A DNA stretch of 64,000 bases, from contig JAKJHU010000054.1 in assembly GCA_022316685.1 (NCBI GenBank), positions 186,001-250,000 on the forward strand, given 5' to 3'. The notes under the pieces were generated by a model, which was not told where the DNA came from, ran no database searches, and saw only the letters and a program-made list of their open reading frames with translations. Each line of letters begins with the position of its first letter. The first letter of the stretch is position 1. This DNA comes from Progne subis subis (Eukaryota > Chordata > Aves > Passeriformes > Hirundinidae). Made by a program: the position numbers and the translations under genes. Below, piece after piece: positions 51,201 through 63,383 of the stretch.

Positions 51201-52441
51201 GCTGAGTGTTATCACAAATAGAAAATGTGATCTGTGGTTCCTGGAAGCCAGCAACACCTGCCAGACAGCCTGGAGTGAAGGCAAAATTATCAGCAAGTTT
51301 CTTTGAGGTCTTCTGTGAGTTAACTGTTCTGTCACCAATGTCTTTGTGTGCATGTCTGGTCGTTTATTTAAGTACACACAAACTTTCCAGGCTTCTTCTG
51401 GAGCAGCAAGAGCATTCCATGCCTTGTCTGCAGCCTGTGTCAGCAGAATGTCAGAGCCAGAGCTGTGTTACTCAGTGTGGTTTTTTTATACACACACACA
51501 CACACACCCCAAAATAACAACTGCTGACAGCTTTTTAGGTAAAATTTCATAGAGGGGAAGAAGGGCTTTTACTTTTCTCCAGGATGATCCGGGAGGCACT
51601 TTTCATGCTCTTCTCTGGGCCAGTCACACTGCTCAAGAGGTCCTTGTAGGTGTCGTGGACCTCAGCCTTGTTGAGCAGATCGTAGAAGAGGGCGCGAGAA
51701 ATCACATTTTCGGTTCGTTCTCCAGCCCCTGCCAACGACCAGGAGAAGGTGATGGAAGGGCTGCCGAGCCAGAGGGAATGTGAGTGTGGAAATGGGGCGA
51801 GGAACTCACCAAGTGAGAGACCAGAAAGTGCAGTAGCCAGGCTGAAGGGAGACAGCAGCACGTTGGCCGTGGCTGTCCGGCCGGACTGCTGGCGGTACAG
51901 GTCATAGCCGAAGTTGGAGACTGCAGCTGCCAGCTTGTTCACAGGGCTCTTGTAGAATGGATCTTCCTCTTCCTCGCCAGCATTAGCTCCATCAGCTGTG
52001 GCAGAGTTCTGGCGGGTCCAGGGAGTGCTTTGGTTAGACTTGGAGGTGTGGTAAACACTTCATAGGCAAACAACTACAGATATTCTTCTGTGACCTACAG
52101 AAATATTGACTTAATCTTATAGAGAGCGTAGGAACAGTTACTTAAATGCCAAAGGCAGCATTGAGTTTGAAATTCTGCCTCCTGCTCATCCCCTGATGTA
52201 ACTACTGTGGTTTTATCCAGATAAAGCAGGAGTTAGTCTCATTATGTTGCTAAATAAAATCCCAGTAATTTCGGAGGGTAGTGCTTAATCCTTCGGTAAG
52301 AATCTCTAAAATTAAATTACCTGCTCCACACCTCTCGCTCTCTGCATATTGTCTCCTACTCACCTGCTCAGTAGCTGAGTTCTGGGTTCTGCTTGGCACA
52401 GTTAAGAGACCCAGGAGAAGGAGAACCAGTGGAATGTGCAT
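48279..52441 (-). CDS. SERPINF1: Pigment epithelium-derived factor (serpin F1), 7 coding exons
   Basis: PEDF is a secreted, non-inhibitory clade F serpin with neurotrophic and anti-angiogenic activity. Coding exons on the minus strand: 52364-52441, 51810-52008, 51573-51728, 50555-50758, 49666-49808, 48844-49054, 48279-48538. They total 1251 nt, 416 aa against 418 in human, with intact frame and GT-AG introns. A hydrophobic signal peptide begins [13 protein letters not shown]. An acidic pro-region follows ([10 protein letters not shown]), then the serpin fold. The N-glycosylation sequon (NMT at 283) matches the human site, and a basic patch after the exon 4/5 junction matches the heparin-binding region. 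The loop after EDGEGS carries prolines at 371 and 373, as expected of a serpin that does not inhibit proteases. The start exon has an acceptor 8 bp before the ATG (exon begins at 52,449), so a noncoding first exon lies upstream. The N-terminus holds a near-repeat NSATEQ/NSATAD across the first coding junction. Confidence 0.97.
50391..50406. repeat. Poly-T tract in a SERPINF1 intron
   Basis: About 16 T on the plus strand in the intron between coding exons 4 and 5; it is poly-A in the SERPINF1 transcript. Confidence 0.7.
51488..51507. repeat. CA microsatellite close to a SERPINF1 donor
   Basis: About nine to ten CA units end some 65 bp from the donor of the exon ending at 51,573. In the transcript this is a TG repeat. 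It is likely polymorphic. Confidence 0.8.
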
Positions 52442-55400
52442 GCTTGGACCTACAGAGCAAGAATATGACAGAGGGAGTTTGAGCCATCAGGTAAAAACAT
52501 CTCTACCACAACTATTCGCTGTGCCTGCCTGTGACAGGAGCTGCAGTGACAGATGCTACTGCTTCTCCTTCCAGTTGTGAAAAACACACCTGATCTGAGC
52601 CAGGTTTCCTTCTCTAGTTGGAAATATTCAGCCAGACTGGCCCTAGTGTCTTTAAAATCGGGCAGGCACACGGTGTGGGTGTGCCTGAGCACAAAAGCAG
52701 ATGTGTGTGGCCCAAATTACGCTGATGGTGGCAGTTACTGAGTGCCAAGGTCCAGAAAAGCACCAAATCATTACTTCAGACTCTCAGGCTTCAAAAAAAA
52801 ATTCCGGACTTCATTTACAAAAGGTACCAAATCCATAATGTTGAATGGGGCAGAAGGCAACACTGACTGGTTACTGCTTTGATGTACAAATTACCTGCCT
52901 CAGGCAGTAGTTTGCTGTTTCTTGTGTCTACATGTACCTGCGTCCATCCTTTGCTTCTTATTTGCAATCTGATGAAGCAAAACAGAAGAGCTTTCTCAAA
53001 AGACAGTAAGGAAACCTAAAGAAGCGAAAGGCAGAGCTTGGCTCTGTCGACATTTTTAATGGAGGTGGGAGAAAAGCACCAAACTCCCCAAGGCTGTTCT
53101 TTCTGTGGGGTCCACTTTTCCTCACGCCAGTGGTGGGATGAGTGGCTCTTCCAGACAGATCTGTCTGCTCCAGAGGGCACTGAGTAACTCAGGGCTTTGC
53201 TGTGGCTAAACCAGAGCTACTGAAGCGTCCTGCCCACGGGAATGGACGCCACTGAGGCTGCTCTGAAGCAATGTTTAGATAGACTCCCAGAAATTAAAGG
53301 AAGAGGGTTGTATTTAACTAACCCCTGTCATCCAGGCAACTAGAGAAATCAGAGGAAGGACATGTGTTTCAGATTAACTTCAGCTACAAAGAAAACACGC
53401 CTGCTGCTAGGAATACACGTGGCGACAACAGCCCCAGCTCGAGACCCTGGTCAGGCAGAGGGAGAGGCAGTTTGCTGTTTCCCTTCCCTGCCTTTGCTTC
53501 TGGAGGCAGCTCTCCCTTGGAGAAAAAAGCATCACGGGAGGTTTTAAGCTTCCAGCTGTGTTCAGCCAGTGTAACACAGAAGTGGTTCCCTCTTTCCCCC
53601 GTTCGCTTGCATCCTGCAACCTGCTGCCATCCCAGCTGCAGAAAAGGTGAGGTTTTCTGGTGCAGAAGATGTGGATCAAGAGGATTTACTGTCTCGTGTA
53701 TCTGGTGGGGTGATAGTGGATATGATGCTGGGATTGCTCCTGTCATTCCAGAGATTTACAATGAGCAGGCACCACCAATGAGCTGGAAGAGAGATGCCAC
53801 AAGTCCTGCACGAGTCTAAGACAAACAGGCCTTAGGGAGGGCTCCGTGTACCAAGCTGCACTCCTGCATGCTGAGAGGAAGTGGTTTGGACCAGCCTAGC
53901 TTAGAGATGAAGCTTTTCCATGGAGTATAGCATTTTCTCAGTAGAAAAAGAAAATAATCTCAACACAGCCTCAGCTTCCAGCTACACTGAGCTCCTGGGA
54001 GCATGGGAGCAGAGATTGGTTTTGCAGATTGTATTGTTTTTGCCAGTGCTGTCACCAGCTTCATATTTCTCAGACTTTGCCAAAAAGCAATTTCCATTTT
54101 AAAAAAGACAAAGCCTTTTGCGTTTGAATTGGCCTGAACATCTGGATTCTATTTGTATTTCTCTTAGCACACAGCCAGAAATGCAGAGAAAAGAATTTGG
54201 TTGGATCGGAGGTGGGACCGTTTCAGGCATGATATTAAAATCTGTGGCTGCCTTGAAGGAGAAGAGAAGGAGCAACAGCGAGTGATGTTAAAGGCAAAAG
54301 GTAGAGAAAGAAAACCTTGAGAAATGAGCTGAGAAGGAACTTTGTGTCTGGGAGTTGTCAATTCGTGAAGGCCTGCAGGTGCAAAGGAAATATTTTTCTT
54401 TCCACCTACAGTGCTACGAGTCTCTCACATCATTTATAAACACTTCTGGCTTTAGAGGTGCTGTGAAACAAGACCCATGAGTTCAGACTGCTCGCTCTGC
54501 TTGTTCCACAGCACCAACTCCTGGAGCATCCTGCAGCCACCAGCTCCAGAGGATTTGACTGTCACACCATCACAGACAAAAAAAACACCCAAAAAGTGTT
54601 CCCAGCTGCGAGGCAGATGCTTGAAAGGCACAAAACCCACCCCAGCTCCCGAGCACAGCTCAGCCCCGGGGGCAAAGCTGATGCTGGTGGCTCCCGATCC
54701 TTGGTGAGGTCTCTTGGTGGGAATCCCACCTGCAGAAGAACCATTCTTCCCATTTCCCAGGTCCTCTGAGAGCTGCCCAGCCTCAGCCCCTGCCCTGTGC
54801 TCCCCTGGCAGTGGCACAGCTGAGCTGTCCCTGAGCTGTCCCTTACCTGGGGCTCCTCTCGGCCGCTGCTCTCGGGGCTCCCAGTGGGTGCGAGACGAGG
54901 ACACTGCGCCTTTGGTGCAGCCACATCTGCTTTTTGCTGCTTCCCCCAGCCCAGCCTTCGGCAGGCTTCAGGTTACAGCTTCCCAGGGCTCTCTTAAAGT
55001 GCTCTGCTCCCATTTTCTGCCCCTGCCACCCTCGCCCTGAAATTGCACTGATTTTTCAACCCTTTTCCCCCCCCCACCAAAACAAATCTCCGTGCTAAGG
55101 GCAGCCTGGTGGGTAAAGCACAGGGAGGAAAGGCAAACACTCCCTGCCCTGTCTGAGCAAGCCTTTTGCCCCAGCAGTTCTGCCACAGCTCACATCAGGG
55201 AATTCCTCGTTTCTCAGAGGTATGGTTAATGCAGTAGTGTTTAATGGATTTATAGATTTATGTCCAAGATTTAATGGACAGACTGTGGAAGCAGGATTCT
55301 GTTGTTTGAGGCAGTTAAAATGCTGGGAACTGCTTGTATCCAGCGATAGTTAACAAGAAATCATTAACTGGCTTAAAGTTTTTTTGGCTGAAAAGAAAGA

Positions 55401-56062
55401 GGCTAGAAAGCCAAGGACTCGTTAAAAAAAGAAGATGAATTAAGAGAATCTTGTAGAAGCTTTCAGAATGATAAATGATATGGAGAAAGCAAAGGGACAG
55501 AGGAGTTCCATTATTACTTTCCACAGAAGGCTCAAGGGGAGCACCCATCCGTGCACATTTAAATCAAGGGAGTGTATTTTTAAACAGGTATTAAATTGTA
55601 AAACTCATTATAACCAGATATTGCAGAAGATGAAAGATAAATGGATTTGAGGGTAAAAAAACCCAAACCAAATTAGTGGAAGAAAGGTCCCCTGAAGGCT
55701 ACCAATGGTCACCTGGGCAATGCAGCCAGAGAACAATGGCTTTCCCTTGTCATCCTTTTTTTTCCTCAGCTATAGTTGCTGGAAGGACCAGGATACTGGG
55801 CTAACTGGACACGTAGCTAACCAGACCCAGCTGGTTTTGTGTTTGGAAATGCTGGGGAAGCAGTGATGTCAGTGCCCCCAGCCTGGGACCTCTCTTTGGG
55901 CTCGCTGCCAGCAGGTAAAGAGGAGCTCCTCCCGTGTGAGCGCTGAGCTCATCCAGTCCCTCAGCAAAGGGGAAAGGATAAGCTCAGAGATGCATTAGCT
56001 GCTGGTTTTGCAAGCCAGGAAAGCAGATCAGGTGTGCCCTGTGATTAGTCAGTGCTTCAAAG

Positions 56063-56088
56063 GCCACCCCTCCAACAAGAGGGGTGGC
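56063..56088. repeat. Perfect 10-bp GC-rich inverted repeat, 6-nt loop
   Basis: The arms gccacccctc and gaggggtggc are exact reverse complements around caacaa. The stem is eight GC pairs out of ten. It lies in intergenic DNA between SERPINF1 and SERPINF2. As RNA on either strand it would make a stable short hairpin, but the flanks do not extend the stem to microRNA-precursor length. Confidence 0.6.
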
Positions 56089-57757
56089 AGCTCTGCTTTC
56101 AGCTGCTTCTCAGCTTGCTCTGTGCAAAATCATCTGCAGAGAAAAAAAATTGTACTTGTTATTCTTCCATTCTCAGCCCAGGGATGGGGGTGTTGGCCTT
56201 GGAGATGTTTTCTGGTGGTTTTAATCTCTTTGTGATCCCTTGTTTGTGGTGTTAAAATGCCCTTTATGGAAGGAGCGCTAGAGAGAAGCTTTTATGTCTT
56301 GTCTCTATCTTTAAATGAAAATCCATCTGTTTAAATACAGGTTTGGTGTTAAAACCATTTAAATCAGAGTGGTAGTTTCATAGAATGTTATTACAGACCA
56401 AAGCCAGCTTTATTCCTGTAGGTGAAGGGTATCCCTGAAACGGTGCATTAAACTCATCCAACAAAGTCGGTTTTGTTAAATCGATACAAACATTTTCCCA
56501 TTGTTCTGGTTTGGTTTCACTGTGCTCTCTGACAGGGTTCACTTCTGCTCTGCAAGTAGTGGTGATATGAATTTGGTCTAGGTGAGGAAAAAAGTACATC
56601 TAATATTAAAGAAACTGGGACTTATTTGATATTCTGAGCCAGCGGTGCAGATGGATAGAGCAGACACCCTGTGCTAGTCATGTCTTTTCAGAATACAGCT
56701 CCGTCAAAATGAAAGCTTTAGCAATGCAAAGTGGAAACTCCTGAGCAGAAACATTAATATTACTTTGCATTTTACAAACTGCCTCTTCTGGAAAGTCAGT
56801 GGAGTGAAAAAGAGTCTTATGGTTGGTGTAACTGATAATTTGTTGAGCGAAGCACAGTCATGGAGGGCTGCTGTACTGTCAAATGAGATGAAATTAATAG
56901 TTTGACAAGAATAGCTTGGAGGAGGAGTGATGGCAGCAAGACAGAAAATAGGAAATAAGAACCAAGCTGTTCAGGAAACTGAGAACAAGGGAAAAAAACT
57001 TTATAAAAGCGGGAGCTGGAGGGCAGGGGCGTTAAAAGGAAAACTTGAGCTTCAAATTTTGCAGCGGTTGCAGTGCAACAGGGCGGCATTCAGGGTGGTT
57101 ACAGTCGGCAAGGAAGGCTTACCTAAGGCATGGAATGGTATTTCTGAATGCTAGGAATGAATCTGTATAAATAAATAAGCTAAAACGTTCCCTGTGGGCT
57201 AGAGCTGTGCCCTCTAGTAAGAATGGCTGAATTCTTGTGGGTTTACTTGTTAAAATTGCAGGGCTCTGTAATTGCAGACTCTTCCTGAAGGGTTTTGTGC
57301 CATTACATTGGTTAGAGGGGTAGGCATTATCTTCGGCTGTCCTTCCCCTTTTAGACTGGAAGAAATGCATAATTGGAGGTTAGAGCCAGGACTTTTTATG
57401 CCCCAGAGTCGCCTGCATCCCAGAAATTCATGGTTAGTGAGTCAGTCCTGCTCTTATGCCAGCAGATGGTGCAGACTATTCAGGGACGGAGGTTCCCAGA
57501 AGCATTCTGCTCCTTCCTTTGAGGGAAGGCAGCCTTCCCAAGAGAGGAAAACACTGCCAGAAGGGTGGCCCTTGGGCTCTCTAAGTGCTGCTCTGCAAGA
57601 ACAGAGCACCATCCTTCCTAGCCAGCAGCTGAGGGGGTTTGGAAGCAGAAATTACTGCGGACGGGAGTTGTTTTGCACAGAAGTACTCATGAGTTAGGCC
57701 CGCATTTTTAAGTGGTAGGATGGCTTGGTTGGGTGGAGGGACCCCAAAATTCCTTGA

Positions 57758-57965
57758 TAGAATCGTAAAATGATTTGGTTTGGAAGGAAACTTAAAGATC
57801 ATCTTGTTCCAGCCCCCCTGCCATGGGCAGGGACACCTTGCACTATCCCAGGTTGCTCCAAGCCCTGTCCAAGCTGTCCTTGGACACTTCCAGGGATGGA
57901 GCAGTCACAGCTTCTCCGTGCCAGGGCCTCAGGGGCTTTTAGGGCACTGCTGGATCGGAACAAGG
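57758..57965 (-). mobile_element. CR1 LINE, 3' fragment
   Basis: The plus strand reads aatgatttggtttggaagg, cttaaagatcatcttgttcc, ccatgggcagggacacctt, aggttgctccaagccctgtcc and ttggacacttccagggatgg. This is the reverse complement of a classic avian CR1 3' end, about 200 bp long and 5'-truncated. Confidence 0.9.
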
Positions 57966-58625
57966 ACCCATCTCAGACCAAAAGGAAGCTATCACAGGAC
58001 ATTGCCTTTTGCCAAAGCAAAAGCACTGACCTTCAGCTACCGGTGTCAGAATCTTTCCTCCTTTCCCTGGAAGCTGTCCCAGCCATCCACAGCTTGGAGG
58101 ATGTGGAGCCAGGAGTATCCCAGTGAAGAACAAATCACAGATAACAGATGCCAGATCAGCACCTTTGACCCTCTGAGCAGATCCCAGCATTTGTCAGGTT
58201 TTACTCAAGAGAAAGGTTAAGGGCTGTTACATCGTTGCTCGTCCCTGCATTGCTGCTCATAGGCCAAACACCCTCCTGACCCTGTGCCACTGAGCTCATG
58301 CCCTAATTCAGGGAATTCTGCCATCTCACAGTGCTCTGACCCAGAGCATCCATCCCCTGCACACCTGGCAGGGGACATGCCCAAAACTTGTTGGACTCGG
58401 TCCTTGGAGAGCCTTTACAGATTTTGCATTTCACCTCACAGCCCCTGTTGTTCCCTGTGACAAGGTGTAGCAAAAAGCAGATCCTTTGCCAGAGCCCCTC
58501 CTCTTTCCTTCTGTCATGCCCAGATTTTTTTTCCTCCCAAACTTTGCAATTACTAAAATTTTTTGCGCCTTTTTCCTTACTCTGTTGGGGCCTTCGATGC
58601 AACACCTTCAGCAAACATACTCTGC

Positions 58626-58638
58626 TTTATTCTTTATT
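58626..58638 (-). terminator. SERPINF2 poly-A signals, two in tandem
   Basis: On the minus strand AATAAA occurs twice within 13 bp, about 715 nt after the SERPINF2 stop, and a GT/T-rich stretch follows. No better signal is closer to the stop. Confidence 0.55.
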
Positions 58639-58639
58639 A

Positions 58640-59351
58640 TTCTGCCAACATAAAAATCACTAAAAAAACAACTTTATAAAATATGCCTTGAAAAATCTAG
58701 CATTACCCAGCCTCTAGAGAAAGGGCTGGAGAGAAGGATCCAAAGGGAGGGGTTTCCTACTGCAGAGCCTCCTACATCAGATCCAAATAGCCAAGGAGTG
58801 GGAAAAGGGAAACTTTGGAAAAATAAAAGAACCCGTGCCTGGAAGTGGCTGTGACTCATCCTAGAGAAGACAACTGGTTTCTGGTCCAGTTGCTCTGGAG
58901 GTCGCTGTCTAGGTGGGCACAGATGGTTTTCAGAGGAACACGGAGGGATCCGTGTTCCCAGGAACTGCGGAAGGAAGCGCCACATTAGTACATCCCTGGC
59001 TGATGTCCAAGCTGCCAGATGCTAATGATGATTCCAGGCTACAGGGGACTCTAATAAGATCTTAATGAAGACTCTAATAACAGTCTGGGGACAAGAAAGT
59101 CTCCCTTCCATGACCAAGAGCCCTGGAAGGGAAATCCAAGCACAACAAGCTTTTCAGGTTCAGCAGAGGGGAGCCTCAGCCTGGAGAAGCTGGTCAGGGT
59201 TGGAATGGGCTATCCCAGGACTGGTTTCTAGGGATCTGTAAAAGAAAACAGCAAGGAATTGCCCCCTGTGGCCTCAGAGGGGCAGGAGGCCTCTCTGAGC
59301 TGGTCCAGAGGCTCGGGCAGGAGTCCCAGAAGGCTCGGGCTCTGCCCTCAG
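58640..59351 (-). other. Likely SERPINF2 3' untranslated region
   Basis: This is the stretch between the SERPINF2 stop and the tandem poly-A signals. No conserved frame is seen. The limits depend on the poly-A signal assignment. Confidence 0.45.
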
Positions 59352-62300
59352 TTACTTGGGCACGCGGTGCTCGTTGGCGTCTGTGGCTTCACGTGAGTCC
59401 CGTGGCTCTCGGATCTGGGGAGCAGCGTCTGGGCTGGGGTTCTGGACACTGCCAATGAAAAGTGGGATCCCCGTTTCATCCTCAAAGATGATGAAGACAA
59501 AGGGCCTGTCGAGGCTGAAGGCAGAGACTGAGCGTGACACCACGACACTGGTGGCAGCAGATGCTTCCACCCCGTCTTCTTTAAGCTCCAGGGTGGCCTG
59601 GTGCTGTACGCTGGACACAAAGAGAGGCTCCTCAGTGATCTTCTGGAGATTTGGGCTCGTGAACAGCTCCTGGAGGCCTGCAGAGAAATGAGACCAAGTT
59701 GGTGCCATGAGTTTCTCAAAGCTGTCTGAAGAAAGCAATTCCCTGCTCTGCTGCTCCATGTGCTGCCCGCCATGGAGGACTGGAGAACTGACAGGCAAGA
59801 GAGACAAAAACTCCACCTCTTTAAGAACTGTTGTGTAAGAACTAGAAGTCACCCTTGAAAAGCAGCAGCAAGTCTGAAGACTTTCTAGCTAGGCTGGAAA
59901 CACTTCTGCAGAGATTATTTTTTTTTAAGCAATCTTTTGCAAAACAAAGTGAACCCTTCAATTATTCTCATCTGGAAAGGCAGCACCTGGTGTTTTATTT
60001 CAGCTCCAGGTCTTGTGATCTGCATTTTCTCTGCTGGCAATTCAGTCCTGGACGCTGAATTAAATGACAAAGTAAGAGAGGGAGATGGGTGCACGGGAGA
60101 AGCTGGTCTTGGCTACAATGGGAAGAACTCATAAAAACTGTGAGAAGCTGTGAACGCTGCCTTCTCTATAGTATCATCTTGTTGGAGCAAAACATTTGGT
60201 GCCAGGCAAGCAAGGAGTAAGGAGGAGGAGAGGAAGAAGAGCTGGGAGAGTTTGGAGTTCTGGAGCAAGCTGTGAGGCACAGCTTTAGAAACAAGGGTGG
60301 CAGCTTTTGGTGTCAGAGAACAGATTGATCAGCTCCTCTTGTTCTCTGCAAACCCTGCTAGAGGCCTTACCCATTTGGCTGAGAACCTGGTTGAGTTCCA
60401 GCTGGTAGTCCAACTTGATTTTGGGGATCTTCACTGTGGTGGGCACCTCTCTGGGGAAAAGCCTGCACAGTTCTTTGTAAGGGAAGTTCTCCAGCACGTG
60501 AGAGGTGTTCTGGGTGTTCTGGTTTGGAACGATGACCACAAAACTCACGTTACTCTTAAAGGGAAACTTGGCCACCTGGAAATAAAACCAACCGGAGAGG
60601 GATTTAGGGAAAAGGAAGGCAAGTCCAGAAAGTGATGCTTTTCATTTAGTCTTTTTCTAGTTGGTCTACAAGGCCACTCTTGCTCTTGGATGAGAACAGC
60701 CTGGTGAGAAGGAGGGATGTGGTTTCCCCAGAGGAGAATTTGTTGGAATAACAGCTTTAGATTTTAGTATTAGCCACTGGCTGGTAAAGACTGAGCACAT
60801 GGCAGAGTGAAAGCCCACATGCACAAGCTTGCCCCATTCTGGATTCTGAAAAACTCCAAGGGCACATTGTCTGAGGGAATTCCTTTCCATATTTCCTCCT
60901 TTATCTTTAACTCAGGGCTTTGAAACTCTATTAATCCCCAGATAGTCGGAATATCTCTTTGTGGTTTTTTCCTAGAGATTAAAAGTGAAGATTCAACATT
61001 CTTGCTGGAAGCAAGGACAAAGAATGATTATTAAATTTTTGTGGGCTATGCCTGTTTAAAAAAAACATTTGTTTTTTTGGAGAGAATGCTTGCAGTTAGT
61101 AAAATACCACAGCAAGGGGAAATTCCAATGAAAGCAGTGCTCCTGAGAGATCCCTACCTGAATATCCTGGGAGTCCAGTGTAAACCAGCTCAGGGGGTAC
61201 TGGTGGGCTTTCATCATCTCAACTGGGACCACAAGCTCATTGTCAAGGTAGAATACATCTGGCCCAGTGAAGCTTGCATTAAACTTATTCCTCCAAAACC
61301 CTGTAAAAATAAAAGTTTTGAAAGTGATGAAGTCAAATTTGGGTAGGAAACCAGAAACTGCTGAGCTGACACTCCTCCCATCTTGAGTTCTCTAACAAGG
61401 CAAATGGTGACCAGGGAAGTGAAAATAGAGCGAAGAGAAGTGAGTACCAAGGCTGGAAGAGCCCTAACAGCAGGAAACCCTTATCATCCAGAGAGAAACT
61501 ATGGAATAACAAAAAGAAGACGGATTAATCCTCATGCCTCAGTGTGGGAGACTACTGAAGGCTATGGAGATAAAAGAAACTATGTTTGTTCTTTGAAAAG
61601 CAGGGAGTATTGCCTCTGTGCTGCAGAGGAGAAAACACTGCTCTAAGACCAAGGTAAAACCTTTGTAGATTTACACTGGAAGAGTTTTGGTCTGTGCACA
61701 GCCCTCAGGGAATTAAAAAAAGGAAGATGTGGCCGACCACTGTGCTGCAGTCAGAGAGGAATCCACAGAGGCTGTCTCTGAGCTCTGTGGTGGGTGTGCA
61801 GTGAGCTGCAAAGGGCCTGGTTCATCAGTAAGGTTAGAAAAGACCTTTAAGATCACAGTAGACGAGCGGGGATGTGCCACTGCCTGGGATCCTGAACCAG
61901 GAGGCAAAGATACTGCAGGTCCCAAAGATACTGCTGTGTCCTGGCTCTGCTGTCAAGTCCCATTTTTAGCACATGTGAAGCAGTTGGGAATCATTACTGT
62001 ACAGAAATCTAAGCAAGAGGAACAGCAGATGCACAGGAACAAGCAGATTGCCTAGCAGGAAGCAAGGAGAGGAGATGCTGTTCAGCTACAGGGCTTGCAG
62101 AAAACTGGAGTTCTAACAATTTCCTCTTGAAAGAAAATGAGGAAGGCCCTGTGGAGCTCACCGTGGAAATAGACGGCGTTGAGCAGGAGCATCACTGTGT
62201 TTTCAGGGAGCTGCTGGAGGAAGGAGGGAATTTGCCCGTGAGTGGCTTCCTTTACCCAGTTGTTTATGGCCACGAGGTCATCCTGGCTGATCCCAGAAAG

Positions 62301-63383
62301 GGTCTTGGGCTTTGCTCCGTAGAATTTCTCTGAATCCTCCAGGAACTTCTCCTTCACCTCAAACCCTGACAAAGAGGAGCGATAATGGAAAAGGTTTGCA
62401 CGGCGTGATATGACGCTCCCCAAGAGGAGGAAACAGGGGAATTTGATGTCTCCAGTGTGCTTCCATCACTCTCTGTGACTGGGAGGTTTATCCCACACCA
62501 GTCCAGCCCTCCCTGGGCCAGCTCTCACCTTTCTGCAGGTACAGACGTGACCCAAGGCTGAGGGTGGACTCTGTGAGCCTCCTGCGAAGGGTGCCCAGCA
62601 CGTGGTGCAGGCAGGGCACCGACTCCAGGTGCATCACCTCCAGCAAATGCTTCTCTGTCTGATTTGCTGCCCCTAAAAATCAAATTCCTGTTAGGTCTCA
62701 CACCCACGGAGTGGAGAGCAGGGCTGTTACTCTGGCTGCCCCTTGTTAGAAACACACCAAAGAGGCTGGAGAAATCTGAGAGTCGGAGCCTCAGAGGGCA
62801 GCTTCAATTGTAATCACGCTAATTAAAGCTGCAGGAGCAAGGGTAAGTGGAAGGGACTGTATTTCATTTGCATCTTGCACACTGGTTGCTCTTGATTCTG
62901 GGAGGGGAAACAGGGAAGGGCAGGGAGTGGTGGTTTTCCACTAAAATTACCCAGTGCCAGGTGAGACAAGGCGAGGGCGATGCTGAGGGGGGACAGGATC
63001 ACGTTGGTTCTGTCGGACTCCAGCTGCACCTCTCTCAGGAGGTCGATGCTGAATCTCATCAAGCCATCTGCCAGCCTCTGGCTCTTCTTCCAAGTCATCT
63101 CACAGCTTTCATCTCCAGCCTCTCCCTCCTCTTCAGAAGAGGCGTTTTCCCCAGGTGATTTCTTCCCACGACAACCTCCAGCCCCAGCCACGGCTTCATC
63201 TGCTGAGCTCCAATCATCCCTCGTGTCTGGCGGGTTGGTGGTGAATGCTGACATGGCTCCATCACTCTCCTGGGAGGTGTCATAAGTAAATTCTACCAGC
63301 TCTCCTTTTGGCAGTTTGGCCATCCCTTTCGCTGGGATGGCTCCCAGCAAATCCGACTGAACAATTCCAGCACTTTCCACATC
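59352..63383 (-). CDS. SERPINF2: Alpha-2-antiplasmin (serpin F2), six exons, 5' end outside window
   Basis: Alpha-2-antiplasmin is the main circulating inhibitor of plasmin. Exons on the minus strand: 62951-63383, 62529-62666, 62162-62365, 61158-61300, 60371-60575, 59352-59677. They total 1449 nt, 482 aa plus stop, in one frame with GT-AG introns. Human has 491 aa, so only the signal-peptide exon appears to be missing; no hydrophobic ATG exon is found between 63,384 and 64,000. The first exon encodes an acidic, serine-rich extension before the serpin fold begins ([20 protein letters not shown]). Sequons occur at NQT, NAS, NVS and NTS. The reactive loop reads [14 protein letters not shown] with P1 Arg423, followed by Ser rather than the human Met, and is one residue shorter. 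The C-terminal tail after the conserved GSVQNPSP is about 25 residues against about 55 in human; its only lysine is the last residue. Confidence 0.95.
61827..61890 (-). mobile_element. Short CR1 remnant in a SERPINF2 intron
   Basis: The plus strand aaggttagaaaagaccttta, agatcacagtagac and gatgtgccactgcc match the reverse complement of a CR1 3' end with substitutions. It lies between the exons at 61,158-61,300 and 62,162-62,365. Confidence 0.6.

Larger units (their letters stand above)
52450..58600. other. SERPINF1 upstream region and intergenic DNA
   Basis: The noncoding first exon and promoter of SERPINF1 must lie on the minus strand somewhere right of 52,449; I could not place them. The rest up to the SERPINF2 3' end has no recognisable coding exon. 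It contains one clear CR1 copy (57,758-57,965) and a strong hairpin at 56,063-56,088. Confidence 0.5.

Noticed and set aside
56063..56088. microRNA precursor
   Set aside because: The stem is only 10 bp and does not extend into the flanks.
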